Below, in pieces: positions 8,894 through 17,517 of a stretch of DNA of 42,468 nucleotides (the first letter of the stretch is position 1; every line of letters begins with the position of its first letter). The stretch comes from Candidatus Viridilinea halotolerans (GTDB taxonomy: Bacteria > Chloroflexota > Chloroflexia > Chloroflexales > Chloroflexaceae). The stretch covers positions 1 through 42,468 of the forward strand of contig RSAS01000124.1 of assembly GCA_003934145.1 (NCBI GenBank), written 5' to 3'. The position numbers were made by a program, and so were the translations under genes. The notes under the pieces were generated by a model. That model saw nothing but the letters and a program-made list of their open reading frames with translations. It was not told the DNA's origin and did no database searches.

Positions 8894-9535
8894 ATGGGCG
8901 ACAAACACGTCCTACTGGTTGAAGGTAAGGATGACGAACATGTAATATGCCAACTAATGGAAAGGCATGGTGTTCAGTCACGTCCAATTGTGAAGAGTAA
9001 AGGTGGAATAGATACATTACTAGAAACCCTTGATGTTGAACTTATTGCTAGTGATCTTCAATGTTTAGGCATTGTTGTTGATGCAGATGTAGATCTTCTA
9101 TCAAGATGGAGGTCTATTAGAAATATTCTGCTAGATGCTGGTTATAATAATATACCAGAACAAATTAACGAAGATGGCATAGTTATTTTTGAAGATCGAA
9201 AACCGGATGTAGGTATTTGGTTGATGCCTAACAATAATTTAAATGGGATGCTTGAGGATTTTCTAAAGTTCCTTATTCCTAATGGTAATAATAATATACT
9301 ATTGAATGTAGCGAAACAAGTTGTTAATAATTTACCAAAACAGGAAGAACTACCTGCACCAGAAAAAAGATTTTCTCTTGGCCATAAAAGTAAGGCTATT
9401 CTCCATACATGGCTTGCTTGGCAGGAGTCGCCAGGTAAGCCCTTTGGTGTAGCTATCAAGGCGCGCTTCCTAGATGCAGATGCAACTGAAGCCATACAGT
9501 TCGTTGCATGGCTTCGTCGTCTTTATAGTAGGTGA
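8894..9535 (+). CDS. DUF3226/TOPRIM-like protein
   Basis: A 213-aa protein whose ATG follows the upstream stop codon with no gap. The N-terminus HVLLVEGKDDEHVI carries the TOPRIM-type glutamate (E10) and DD pair; GIVVDADVD supplies the DxD metal motif (D63, D65). The segment GIWLMPNNNLNGMLEDFL (about 108-124) matches what I recall of DUF3226. TOPRIM folds cut or join nucleic acid in topoisomerases, OLD nucleases and RNase M5, so a nuclease effector controlled by the upstream ATPase is likely but not shown. The gene is the most AT-rich coding stretch in the window. The C-terminus (about 150-213) has GHKSKAILHTWLAWQES, which I do not recognise. An alternative is a non-catalytic regulatory TOPRIM. 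Confidence 0.75.
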   Translation: MGDKHVLLVEGKDDEHVICQLMERHGVQSRPIVKSKGGIDTLLETLDVELIASDLQCLGIVVDADVDLLSRWRSIRNILLDAGYNNIPEQINEDGIVIFEDRKPDVGIWLMPNNNLNGMLEDFLKFLIPNGNNNILLNVAKQVVNNLPKQEELPAPEKRFSLGHKSKAILHTWLAWQESPGKPFGVAIKARFLDADATEAIQFVAWLRRLYSR

Positions 9536-9541
9536 TGATAC

Positions 9542-9614
9542 GGGTGTGACTGGAAAAGAGTACAGCGTAGCGGGCCTGGAAGAACCAGATTCTTCCAGGC
9601 CCGCTACGCTGTAC
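9542..9614. mobile_element. Family B end fused to a perfect 25-bp stem-loop (copy B2)
   Basis: Starts GGGTGTGACTGG like the right-hand type of family B terminus. It then runs into a perfect 25-bp stem (9560-9584 with 9590-9614, loop CCAGA) whose heart AGAACCAGATTCT is family C-like. The second terminus is missing. With B1 it brackets the AT-rich cassette. It may also terminate the cassette transcript. Confidence 0.7.
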
Positions 9615-9656
9615 CCTGCGAACGTACAATAGAGGAAAAGGCAACCGCCCTAGCGG

Positions 9657-9665
9657 TGCTATAAT
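9657..9665 (+). promoter_or_regulatory. Extended -10 promoter for tkt
   Basis: TGCTATAAT: an extended TGn motif plus perfect TATAAT (9660-9665). No clear -35, as expected for extended -10 promoters. The leader would be about 77 nt. Confidence 0.6.
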
Positions 9666-9748
9666 CAGCCCGTGCGCCTGGGGCATACCGCCCCACAAGC
9701 AACCATCGTGCGCGTAGCGCACACAAACACAAGACTGAGGAGCGAGTG

Positions 9749-11788
9749 ATGAGTGATGCGATGACCACCGCAGAGGTGAGTAGTACGGAGTTGGACCGGC
9801 TCTGTGCCAATGCGATCCGCGCCCTGGCCGTTGATGCTGTCCAGCAGGCCAATAGTGGCCATCCCGGTATGCCGTTGGGGGTCGCTGATGCGGCCTATGT
9901 GCTCTGGACGCGCTTTCTCAAGCACAATCCCGAAGACCCCAATTGGATCAACCGCGACCGCTTTGTCCTTTCGGCTGGCCACGGATCGATGCTGCTCTAT
10001 GCGCTGTTGCATCTCACCGGCTACGACGTGTCACTCGATGATCTGCGCGCCTTCCGCCAGTGGGGGAGTCGCACGCCGGGCCATCCGGAGTATCACGAGA
10101 CGCCAGGGGTGGAAATGACGACGGGGCCGTTGGGCCAGGGGATTGCTACGGCGGTGGGTATGGCGCTGGCTGAACGCCATTTGGCCGAGAAGTTCAATCG
10201 TCCCGGCTTTCCGGTGGCGAATCACCATACCTATGTTATCTGCTCTGATGGCGATCTGATGGAGGGCATCGCCTACGAGGCGGCCAGCATAGCCGGTCAT
10301 TTGGCGCTCGGCAAGCTGATTGTGCTCTACGATTCCAACCAGATTTCGATTGACGGCCCCACCGATCTCACTTTCAGTGAGGATGTCGGCATGCGCTTCC
10401 GCGCTGCGGGCTGGCACGTCACGCGCATTGATGGCCACGACATGAATGCGGTGGCGCAGGCGCTCGCCGAGGCGGTAGACGAGACGGAGCGCCCCTCGCT
10501 GATCATTGCGCGCACGACGATTGGCTATGGTAGCCCCAACAAGGCGGGCACCAACAAGTGCCACGGCGAGCCACTCGGTGCCGCTGAGGCGACGCTGACG
10601 AAGCAGGCGTTGGGCTGGCCGATCGAGCCCGATTTCTTCGTGCCGGGCGATGTCTACGAGCATATGCAGATCGCGGTACAGGTGGGCAATACACGCCAGT
10701 ACGAGTGGCAGCAGATGTTCGAGCGCTACTGCGCCAGCCACCCGGAGCTGGCCGAGCGCTGGCAGCAGGTGCAGACCTGCGCCATTCCCGAAGATTGGGC
10801 CATCCTGCCGGAGTTTGCGCCCAACCCCAACGACAAGGGCACGCGCGTCTCGGCGGGGGTGGTGATCAACAAGCTCGCGCCGCAGATCCCTAGCCTGATT
10901 GGCGGCTCGGCTGATCTCGCCGGCTCCAACAATACGTTGATCAACGGCGCCACGCTGATCGATGCGCAGAGTTTCGCGGGGCGCAACATCAGTTTCGGCG
11001 TGCGCGAACACGCCATGGGCGCGATCCTCAACGGCCTCGCCCTGCACGGCGGCTTCATCCCCTTCGGCGGCACCTTCCTCGTCTTCAGCGACTACATGCG
11101 CCCCGCCATTCGTATGGCGGCGCTCATGGGCCTGCAGGTGGTCTACGTCTTCACCCACGACAGCATCGGCCTGGGTGAGGATGGCCCGACCCACCAGCCG
11201 GTTGAGCATGTGATGTCGTTGCGCCTCATTCCCAACCTGCACGTCTTCCGCCCCGGCGACGCCAACGAGGCGGCGATAGGGTGGCGGGCCGCCCTCGAAC
11301 GGCGCGACGGGCCGACGGCGCTTATCTTTACGCGCCAAGGGGTGCCTACGCTGGATCGCAGTGCAGGCACGGGGCTTGCCTCCGCTACAGATGCGTTGCG
11401 TGGCGGCTACGTGCTGCGCGACGCGGCGAACCCCCAGGTGGCACTGCTCGCCACCGGCTCCGAGTTGAGCGTCGCGCTCGCCGCCGCCGACCAACTCGCC
11501 GCCCAAGGCATCGCTGTGCGCGTGGTGAGCATGCCCTGCTGGGAACGCTTCGAGGCGCAGGAGGCGAGCTACCGCGCCGCAGTGCTGCCGCCCAGCCTCA
11601 CCGCCCGCGTTGCCGTCGAAGCCGGGCGCAGCCTCGGCTGGGAGCGCTACGTCGGCAGTCAGGGGGCCGTCGTTGGCGTAGATCGCTTCGGGGCCTCCGC
11701 GCCCCACACCGAGATCTTCGCCCGCTTGGGCATCACCGCCGAGGCGGTGGTGGATGCGGCGCTGCGCTTGCTGCAAGAGGGCGCATAG
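9749..11788 (+). CDS. tkt: Transketolase
   Basis: ThDP-dependent cytoplasmic enzyme moving two-carbon units between sugar phosphates in the pentose phosphate and Calvin cycles. The protein is 679 aa, the normal length (~660-680). Seen: [10 protein letters not shown] with the donor-binding His, [23 protein letters not shown], the ThDP/Mg motif [10 protein letters not shown] to [10 protein letters not shown], and the pyrimidine-domain stretch [11 protein letters not shown] and [15 protein letters not shown]. The ATG at 9749 has GAGGAG six bases upstream; the GTG three bases earlier is less favoured. It is monocistronic, with its own promoter and a terminator-like hairpin just downstream. In a phototroph with the reductive pentose phosphate cycle it would serve carbon fixation, but nothing else here supports that. 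Confidence 0.96.
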   Translation: MSDAMTTAEVSSTELDRLCANAIRALAVDAVQQANSGHPGMPLGVADAAYVLWTRFLKHNPEDPNWINRDRFVLSAGHGSMLLYALLHLTGYDVSLDDLRAFRQWGSRTPGHPEYHETPGVEMTTGPLGQGIATAVGMALAERHLAEKFNRPGFPVANHHTYVICSDGDLMEGIAYEAASIAGHLALGKLIVLYDSNQISIDGPTDLTFSEDVGMRFRAAGWHVTRIDGHDMNAVAQALAEAVDETERPSLIIARTTIGYGSPNKAGTNKCHGEPLGAAEATLTKQALGWPIEPDFFVPGDVYEHMQIAVQVGNTRQYEWQQMFERYCASHPELAERWQQVQTCAIPEDWAILPEFAPNPNDKGTRVSAGVVINKLAPQIPSLIGGSADLAGSNNTLINGATLIDAQSFAGRNISFGVREHAMGAILNGLALHGGFIPFGGTFLVFSDYMRPAIRMAALMGLQVVYVFTHDSIGLGEDGPTHQPVEHVMSLRLIPNLHVFRPGDANEAAIGWRAALERRDGPTALIFTRQGVPTLDRSAGTGLASATDALRGGYVLRDAANPQVALLATGSELSVALAAADQLAAQGIAVRVVSMPCWERFEAQEASYRAAVLPPSLTARVAVEAGRSLGWERYVGSQGAVVGVDRFGASAPHTEIFARLGITAEAVVDAALRLLQEGA

Positions 11789-11797
11789 CACTGCAAG

Positions 11798-11825
11798 GTA
11801 GGGGCACGCCGCGCCGTGCCCCTAC
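11798..11825 (+). terminator. Hairpin after tkt
   Basis: GTAGGGGCACG pairs with CGTGCCCCTAC around a 6-nt loop, ten bases after the tkt stop. There is no strong U-run. Confidence 0.5.
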
Positions 11826-11877
11826 GCGCCGCACCGTCATCAATATTGGGGGTGCGGGGGCATGGCCCCATACGCAG

Positions 11878-11967
11878 TAACTTAAGCCCACGAGCGTGGT
11901 TCGTAGTAGGGGCTTTAGCCCCGTAACCAGCCCTTGGACGGCGCTAAAGCGCCTACTACAAGCGGGT
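11878..11967. repeat. 90-bp inverted repeat flanking ruvB, left copy
   Basis: Matches the reverse complement of 13511-13600 with four visible mismatches in 90 bp. Contains two smaller palindromes, GGGGCTTTAGCCCC and GGCGCTAAAGCGCC, each beside TAGTAGG/CCTACTA. The rest of the 520-bp gap 11789-12308 holds hairpins but no gene. Confidence 0.85.
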
Positions 11968-12107
11968 TTTGGGGCATCCCCAAGCCTAAGTTCATGCGCA
12001 TGGGGCATGGCCCTCGCACCCCCCATCTCAGTGGTTTAAGGGCGGACAGAAAACGTGTGCGCCCCCTTCTGGAATCGCATGGCAACGCCAGGAATCTCGA
12101 TCTCTTC

Positions 12108-12137
12108 CCCCCTCTCCCACAACGTGGGAGAGGGGGC
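12108..12137. repeat. GC-rich stem-loop
   Basis: CCCCCTCTCCCAC pairs with GTGGGAGAGGGGG around AAC. It is a close relative of the stem-loop at 1811-1839. Confidence 0.65.
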
Positions 12138-12219
12138 AGGGGGTGAGGGCCATCCGTGGCATCCCAATCACCTATCCGTGACTTGCCGAGCGAATGTTCT
12201 GTCCGCCCCCCCCATCTCA

Positions 12220-12261
12220 GTGGGGAGGATACGGAGGCATAGTCCTCCGCATCCTCCCCAC
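12220..12261 (-). terminator. Stem-loop downstream of ruvB
   Basis: An 18-bp stem with one mismatch (GTGGGGAGGAT...ATCCTCCCCAC), 48 bp past the ruvB stop on the minus strand. The hairpin at 17147-17189 is almost the same sequence, so it is also a repeat. Terminator role is inferred from position. Confidence 0.55.
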
Positions 12262-12308
12262 AAACGGTAGAGCCGATCGCCGCAAGACAAAGCCCCATCC
12301 CATGGACA

Positions 12309-13364
12309 CTAAAGAAGCCGCTCCTGGTTCGCATTTGGCATCGCGGGGTCGCTTGGGGCACTCTCGATCCAGGTGAGGCCAAGGTGTTCATAGGCGCGGC
12401 GCGTGGCTACGCGCCCGCGTGGAGTGCGCTGCAAAAAGCCGAGTTGCAACAAAAAGGGTTCGTAGACATCCTCAATCGCGTCTACCTCTTCGGCGAGCGC
12501 GGCGGCAAGCGTCGAGAGGCCGACCGGACCGCCGTTGAAGAGCTCGATGATTGCCCGCAGTAGGCGACGGTCGTTCTCGTCGAGGCCGAGATCGTCCACT
12601 TCGAGTTGCTGGAGGGCGCTGCGCGCCACGGCGAGATCAACGGGGCCGCCGACCACCACTTGGGCGTAGTCGCGCACGCGGCGCAAGAGGCGGTTGGCGA
12701 TGCGCGGCGTCCCTCGGGCGCGGCGGCCCATCTCCAGCGCCGCATCAGCACTGATGTCTACACCGAGAATGTTGGCCGAGCGGGCGACAATTTCGCACAT
12801 CGCCGTATGGGAGTAGAATTCAAGGCGATGCGGTGCCACGAAACGGTCGCGTAGCGGCGAAGTGAGGAGTGCCAGACGGGTTGTGGCCCCGACGACGGTG
12901 AAGCGCGGTAATTTTAGGCGCAGGCTACGCGCACTTGGCCCTTTGCCCACAATCAGGTCGAGGGCAAAATCCTCCATCGCCGGGTAGAGCACCTCTTCCA
13001 CGACCCGATTGAGGCGATGCACTTCATCAATGAAAAGAATGTCGTTCTTCTGCAAATTGGTCAGGATGGCGGCAAGATCGCCGGCGCGCTCAATCGCTGG
13101 GCCGCTCGTGACCTTAATCTTTACCCCCATTTCGTGCGCTATCACATTGGAGAGCGAGGTCTTACCGAGCCCGGGGGGGCCATAGAAGAGCGTATGGTCG
13201 AGCGGCTCATCGCGTCCGCGTGCAGCGGTGATGGCGATGCGCAACTGCTCAACCACCTTTTCCTGGCCAATGAATTCAGCCAAACTGCGCGGACGTAGGC
13301 TCTTCTCGGCCTGTTGGTCATCGTTGGCTGGTTTGGGGCTTACGAGCCGCTCGTCGTCGTCCAT
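12309..13364 (-). CDS. ruvB: Holliday junction branch migration ATPase RuvB
   Basis: Hexameric AAA+ motor that drives branch migration of Holliday junctions with RuvA and RuvC. The protein is 351 aa, standard length. Walker [10 protein letters not shown] (62-70), Walker B FIDEVHRL (D112, E113), a sensor-1-like VVGATTR, arginine-finger region TSPLRDRF, and the C-terminal winged helix with [15 protein letters not shown] and [11 protein letters not shown]. The ATG at 13364 has GGAG six bases upstream; the longer frame to 13544 translates GC-rich repeats. ruvA and ruvC are not adjacent. The gene lies exactly between two inverted 90-bp repeats. Confidence 0.96.
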   Translation of the reverse strand: MDDDERLVSPKPANDDQQAEKSLRPRSLAEFIGQEKVVEQLRIAITAARGRDEPLDHTLFYGPPGLGKTSLSNVIAHEMGVKIKVTSGPAIERAGDLAAILTNLQKNDILFIDEVHRLNRVVEEVLYPAMEDFALDLIVGKGPSARSLRLKLPRFTVVGATTRLALLTSPLRDRFVAPHRLEFYSHTAMCEIVARSANILGVDISADAALEMGRRARGTPRIANRLLRRVRDYAQVVVGGPVDLAVARSALQQLEVDDLGLDENDRRLLRAIIELFNGGPVGLSTLAAALAEEVDAIEDVYEPFLLQLGFLQRTPRGRVATRRAYEHLGLTWIESAPSDPAMPNANQERLL

Positions 13365-13379
13365 GGTTGCTCCGCTTGC

Positions 13380-13510
13380 GTCAAGAGGAATGCTTGGGGG
13401 CCGTGCCCCCAAGCCCCCGCCGGGCGGGGTGATGCTTCGGGGCTGCGCCCCCAAACCCCCGCCGGACGGGGAATAGCTTGAGGGCCGTGCCCCCAAGCCC
13501 CCGCCGGACG
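13380..13510. repeat. Family A repeat cluster upstream of ruvB
   Basis: Three or more units of GGGGGCCGTGCCCCCAAGC or similar followed by CCCCCGCCGGRCGG, about 50 bp apart. Together with the 90-bp repeat and another unit at about 13605-13640 they fill the 336-bp gap 13365-13700. No gene is seen. Confidence 0.85.
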
Positions 13511-13600
13511 ACCCGCTCGTAGTAGGCGCTTTAGCGCCGTCCAAGGGCTGCTTACGGGGCTAAAGCCCCTACTACGAACCGCGCTCGTCGGCTTAAGTTA
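13511..13600. repeat. 90-bp inverted repeat flanking ruvB, right copy
   Basis: Inverted partner of 11878-11967 (four mismatches). The pair faces inward across 1.5 kb containing only ruvB and repeats, so homologous recombination could invert the segment. Confidence 0.85.
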
Positions 13601-13666
13601 ATGCGCATGGGGCTGCGCCCCCAAACCCCCGCCGGGCGGCGCAGCCGCTCCCATGCTGCCGCAGGG

Positions 13667-13701
13667 GAGGATGCGAGGAAAACTGGTTTCCTCGCATCCT
13701 C
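13667..13701 (-). terminator. Stem-loop at the end of the M23 gene
   Basis: GAGGATGCGAGGAAA pairs with TTTCCTCGCATCCTC around ACTGG. It touches the stop codon of the M23/LamG gene. The centre GAAAACTGGTTTC resembles the family C heart. Confidence 0.6.
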
Positions 13702-15857
13702 TACCGACCTACTAGGGGCAAGTAGATCCGCGTGAGCGGTGGCAGTTCCAGGGTGAGGGGCTGGGTTACGGTGGCGGTTTGACCGAAGCGGTCGCTGTAG
13801 CGTACTGCCAGTTCGTGTTCCCCCGCGTGGGCGGGTAGGCTCCAGCGGTAGGCATCGTAGTAGGGTTGGGGCGCTTCAAAGGTGCCGTTGAGTCCGAGTT
13901 GCACTGCGACAATTCCGCCTTCGCTGGCAATCGCGTTGGCGTCAATGCGTATGGTGGTGTCGGTGATGACGACGGGAGCAGTGAGATCGGCAGGAGGGGC
14001 GGCGGCGAGGGCTGCGATTTCGGTGGCTGTTAGGGGGCGGTTGTAGATCAAGAGTTGATCCAGTTCCGCGTTGCTGTGCCCGCTGCCATGGGTGAAACGC
14101 CCCAGGTGTAATGTGTCGCCTAGTTCGGTCGGTAGACTGATAGCGCTCGTGGCGGCGGCGAGTTGCCCGTTCAGGTAGAGTTCTTTGCGCCCGCTGGCGG
14201 CATCCCAGGTGAGCGCAAAATGGTGCCAACCCGCAGCAAGGGCGTCGGGGGCGGCGAGGATGTCGCGGCTCGCCGCGTCGCTGCCGGTCGTCCAGAAGAT
14301 CCATGCCGGCCCGCCGTCGGGCCCAACCGCGTCACGGCGCAGGGCTAGGGTGTTCCAGTAGTCGGGGATGGCAGCGGGGTTGGCGCTGGCTGCCAACAGG
14401 TAGTGGCGCGGAATGTTGCCCGTCGGGTAGCTTTCCGGCAACTTGGCCCACAGGCTAAGCGTGCCCGCGCTAGGATCGAGGTTGCCCGCCAGCGGGTAGG
14501 TCAGCGTGGCAGCGTCGAGCAGCAGGGCTTGCCCGTTGCGCCCCGCCGTGAAACGCAGGTTGTTGGCAAAACTGGGAAAGCCGCGCCCCACGCGCTGCAC
14601 CGGATGGCCGTCGAATTCGCTGGCAAAAAGCAGATCGCTCGGCGGGTTGACGCTCAAGGTGCCAATGGGCGGATTGAGCATGGTTGACGGCCCTGCCAAC
14701 ATGCCGGGCGGCGTAAAATTGTACCTGCCAAGGAGCGACGGGTGCCAGAGCCAGCCGCTCGGCAGACAACCGGCATAGTTGGCGCACGGATCGGGGCCGG
14801 GGCCGTACCAGCCATACGGGTCAACTTGCAACCCGTAGCGGCGCACTTCAAAATGGAGGTGCGGCGTCCCCACCACAAAGCCGGTCGCCCCGCTGGTGCC
14901 AATAAAATCACCCGCATGCACCGCTACGCCGACGTTGCTATCGATGTGTCCGGCAAAGATGGGCGCGAAGCCGTCGAGATGCCAATAGACCGTCTCGAAG
15001 CCGTCGGGATGCACAATCACCACCCCAAGGCCGCGATGGGTGCGGGCGTAGGCCGTCCCGCCTGCCGCAGCAAGAATAGGAGTACCAATCGGCTGGTCAG
15101 GAAAATAGTAGTCGTTCCCGTCATGGCCATCGTAGGGCACATGGGTCTGGCCGCGATAGTTGGTCGCGTAGCCCGTCCCGGGCAAGCCGCTATCCACCGT
15201 GGGGTAGGCGTGATCGAAATAGGCAAGATGCTCCACCCGCGTACCCATGGGCCAGGGTTGCAGCAAAAAGCCTTGAGAAATCGCTGCGGGGGGGCTGTGG
15301 GGATGTAGAAGTAACAACGTACCAAAATAGCGCTCAAAAGCCACCCCGAAGCGCTCCACCACCTCACGCCACTGCGCCTCGGTACGCCCCTGAGCGAGCA
15401 GACGCTGCACGGCGACGCCCTCCATGGCTTGATCCAGTGTGAGCGTGAGGGTCATACCATCACTGAAACGCACCGTTGGTGGGCGCTCATAGGGGCCAAG
15501 GCCAGCGCGCAACTCGCGGCTGGCCCACTCAAGCTGGGCCGCGAAGCCTTGCGGCCCACTCGGGCCAATGGGGTATTGCAAACGACTCGCTGGCGGCGCG
15601 GGATCGCTGAGCAGGCCCGCAGTCGCTTCCAGCAGCGCCAGATGAATCTGCGGGCTCAGGCCATAATAGAGCGCCGCGCTTTCAATCAGCGTCGCCGCCG
15701 AACGCCCATCCTCCGTGAACTGCTTCAGCACCCCGGGATGGGCATCAAGGATACGCTGCACATTGAGTTCATCGGGGAGCTGCGCCGCCGCCGGCGGCAC
15801 CGGCCACAGGCCCACAAGCAAGGTGAGCAGCAGGCAGCTAAAGCAGAGACGCACCAC
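13701..15857 (-). CDS. Secreted M23 peptidase with LamG-like domain and YLPL tail
   Basis: 718 aa with a clear signal peptide (residues 1-25, ending PPAAAQ). An N-terminal helical region of unknown role is followed by an M23 metallopeptidase domain at about 240-345. It contains YDGHDGNDYYFP (H245, D249) and GTPHLHFEVRR (H333, H335), the metal ligands of LytM-type peptidoglycan hydrolases. A LamG/concanavalin-like domain at about 455-620 (WHHFALTWDAASG, LYLNGQL) suggests glycan binding. The extreme C-terminus IYLPLVGR resembles a short tail I recall from many secreted Chloroflexota proteins. Probable role: cell-wall remodelling or lysis outside the membrane. It is monocistronic. The domain calls are good; the substrate is not known. 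Confidence 0.85.
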   Translation of the reverse strand: MVRLCFSCLLLTLLVGLWPVPPAAAQLPDELNVQRILDAHPGVLKQFTEDGRSAATLIESAALYYGLSPQIHLALLEATAGLLSDPAPPASRLQYPIGPSGPQGFAAQLEWASRELRAGLGPYERPPTVRFSDGMTLTLTLDQAMEGVAVQRLLAQGRTEAQWREVVERFGVAFERYFGTLLLLHPHSPPAAISQGFLLQPWPMGTRVEHLAYFDHAYPTVDSGLPGTGYATNYRGQTHVPYDGHDGNDYYFPDQPIGTPILAAAGGTAYARTHRGLGVVIVHPDGFETVYWHLDGFAPIFAGHIDSNVGVAVHAGDFIGTSGATGFVVGTPHLHFEVRRYGLQVDPYGWYGPGPDPCANYAGCLPSGWLWHPSLLGRYNFTPPGMLAGPSTMLNPPIGTLSVNPPSDLLFASEFDGHPVQRVGRGFPSFANNLRFTAGRNGQALLLDAATLTYPLAGNLDPSAGTLSLWAKLPESYPTGNIPRHYLLAASANPAAIPDYWNTLALRRDAVGPDGGPAWIFWTTGSDAASRDILAAPDALAAGWHHFALTWDAASGRKELYLNGQLAAATSAISLPTELGDTLHLGRFTHGSGHSNAELDQLLIYNRPLTATEIAALAAAPPADLTAPVVITDTTIRIDANAIASEGGIVAVQLGLNGTFEAPQPYYDAYRWSLPAHAGEHELAVRYSDRFGQTATVTQPLTLELPPLTRIYLPLVGR

Positions 15858-16114
15858 GAGGGCCTCCCTACGGGAAGAAGATAGGAAGTAGGAAATAGAA
15901 AATTAAGAGCGATGCATCAGGATGCGCTGGATACGCTCAAACTGTACAGCATCCTAAAGCCACCCTTAAGTGGGGCAAGGTGGACCTGGGAAGATGCTAT
16001 CATGTTGGTAGGCTTACGTCAACCGCAACCCCCTGGTGGTGAGGGCTACGTCAAAGCCACCTCCGGCGGGGGTTCGGGGGAGGCTTCGCCTCCCCCGAAG
16101 AACTTTCTTTCTTT

Positions 16115-16157
16115 CTTTCTTTCGTTTTGGCGGCTTCGCCGCCAAAACGAAAGAAAG
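16115..16157. repeat. Family D stem-loop (TTTTGGCGGC)
   Basis: A perfect 20-bp stem with loop TTC: CTTTCTTTCGTTTTGGCGGC and its complement. It is the main feature of the 394-bp gene-free gap 15858-16251, which also holds a family A half unit near 16066-16100 and a CTTT run. Sister stem-loops are at 23290-23336, 30626-30666 and 37955-37999. Confidence 0.8.
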
Positions 16158-16251
16158 AAGAGGGTTTGGGGCGCAGCCCCAACGACCTTGACGTAGCCCT
16201 ACCCAGCGTAGCCGCCCCCGCGCAACAAATAGATAGAGGAACGAAATCCCT

Positions 16252-17088
16252 ATGGGTATCCTGTTCGGCCTGCTCGCTGCCCTGGGCTGGGGCACCAGCG
16301 ACTTCCTTATGAGTCGCGTCAGCCGCCAGATTGGGCTACGTCAGACGCTGCTCTGGTTTCAGGCCTTGGCCACCCTGGCAATTGCATCGGTGCTACTCGT
16401 GACCCAGGATGTGCCTACGGCCCCGCCAATCCTCTGGCTTTGGGCAATTGTCGTCAATAGCTTCAATGTGGTCGGCACGATTCTGCTCTACCACGCCCTC
16501 AGCATCGGCACCATCGCCATTGTTTCGCCGATTGCCGCCAGCTTCGCCGTCGTCACGACTGCGTTAGCCATGCTGGGCGGCGAACGTCCCGACAGCCTAG
16601 CGCTCATCGGCGTCGCCATGGTCATCGGCGGCGTGATCGTCGTCTCGCGGGCGGGGGCCAACAAACACAACGCCTCACTGCGCGGGATGAGTGCCGCCAT
16701 CGGCTCGGCGCTCTGCTACGGACTCTTCTTCTGGATGCTCGCCCCCGTCACCGCCGGGCTCGGCATCGCCTGGCCGATCCTCGTAGGGCGTGTCCTCGCC
16801 ATGCTCACGGCCCTCGCTATGCTTGCCTGGGTGCGCGAACGGCCCGGCCTGCCGCCGCAGCATACCTGGCGTTTGTTGCTGGTCGCCGTCGTTGTGGACA
16901 CCATCGGCTTCCTGGGCTACAACCTAGGCATCGCCACTGCCTACGTAAGCGTCGTTACGGCCCTAGCTTCGATCTTCAGCGCCGTTACCATCCTGCTCGC
17001 CTGGTTCTTCCTGCGCGAACGGCTCGTCTCGCTACAGTGGGCCGGCGTTGCGGCGGTGATCGCCGGGGTGCTGCTGGTGAGTGTGTAG
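16252..17088 (+). CDS. EamA/DMT-family permease
   Basis: 278-aa integral membrane protein of the drug/metabolite transporter superfamily, with about ten hydrophobic helices in two EamA halves (about 1-135 and 148-278). Typical family signatures are seen: an N-terminal LFGLLAALGWGTSDFL, a Pro-containing helix VSPIAASFAVVTTALAML in the first half and SIFSAVTILLAWFFLRERL in the second. Members export amino acids, purines or other metabolites; the substrate cannot be told. Possible Shine-Dalgarno AGAGGA lies about 12 bp before the ATG, which is long. A strong hairpin follows the stop. No operon partners. Confidence 0.85.
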   Translation: MGILFGLLAALGWGTSDFLMSRVSRQIGLRQTLLWFQALATLAIASVLLVTQDVPTAPPILWLWAIVVNSFNVVGTILLYHALSIGTIAIVSPIAASFAVVTTALAMLGGERPDSLALIGVAMVIGGVIVVSRAGANKHNASLRGMSAAIGSALCYGLFFWMLAPVTAGLGIAWPILVGRVLAMLTALAMLAWVRERPGLPPQHTWRLLLVAVVVDTIGFLGYNLGIATAYVSVVTALASIFSAVTILLAWFFLRERLVSLQWAGVAAVIAGVLLVSV

Positions 17089-17146
17089 GGCAGAGCGGAT
17101 ATTGGCTTAGGCTGCTACAAATTCGTGATAGTGACGCGCTCGTTTG

Positions 17147-17189
17147 GTGGGGAGGATGCGGAGGGCTACGCCCTCCGCATCCTCCCCAC
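17147..17189 (+). terminator. 20-bp stem-loop after the EamA gene
   Basis: A perfect stem with loop TAC, starting 59 bp after the stop (GGTGGGGAGGATGCGGAGGG half). Nearly the same sequence as 12220-12261, so a repeat reused at a gene end. Confidence 0.6.
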
Positions 17190-17223
17190 TGGGATGGGGG
17201 GGGTTTGCGGGGGCCATGCCCCA

Positions 17224-17321
17224 ATACGTTTCAAATAAGGGCGAGCATAGACCTCACAGGTCTTTGCTGATGGCGTTCCAGTGCGGCAGAGCAGACCTGT
17301 GAGGTCTTATTTGAAACGTAT
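17224..17321. repeat. Nested inverted repeat, about 98 bp
   Basis: Outer arms ATACGTTTCAAATAAG (17224-17239) and its complement (17306-17321); inner arms AGACCTCACAGGTCT and AGACCTGTGAGGTCT, themselves partly palindromic. It has a MITE-like architecture, seen once in this window. The 429-bp gap 17089-17517 has no gene. Confidence 0.75.
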
Positions 17322-17517
17322 GGGGCCATGCCCACGCACCCCCAGCGCAGCAAACTGTAAAAGGGCTACGAGCCATCCCTCTTGCCAAATTTCTTCCCAT
17401 TGGAAAGGCACAGCCGCCGAACGTCGTTCCCCTCTCCCGCTTGCGGGCCAGGGGGCTAGGGCCAAAAGGCGCATCCTCACCACAAAGGGACGGGGCCATT
17501 CATGGCTTCCCCTCTTC

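Noticed and set aside
7778-9535. Calling the cassette a PARIS or Gabija system outright
   Set aside because: The second protein matches DUF3226 rather than DUF4435, and the ATPase is not fused to a TOPRIM domain, so only a relation is claimed.
8894-9535. Primase or RNase M5
   Set aside because: Only the TOPRIM-like core is shared; the remaining motifs fit DUF3226 and there is no zinc finger or M5 neighbour.
10031-11791. 586-aa frame opposite transketolase
   Set aside because: High GC content removes stop codons on the antisense; sequence is Arg/His-rich and lacks domain motifs.
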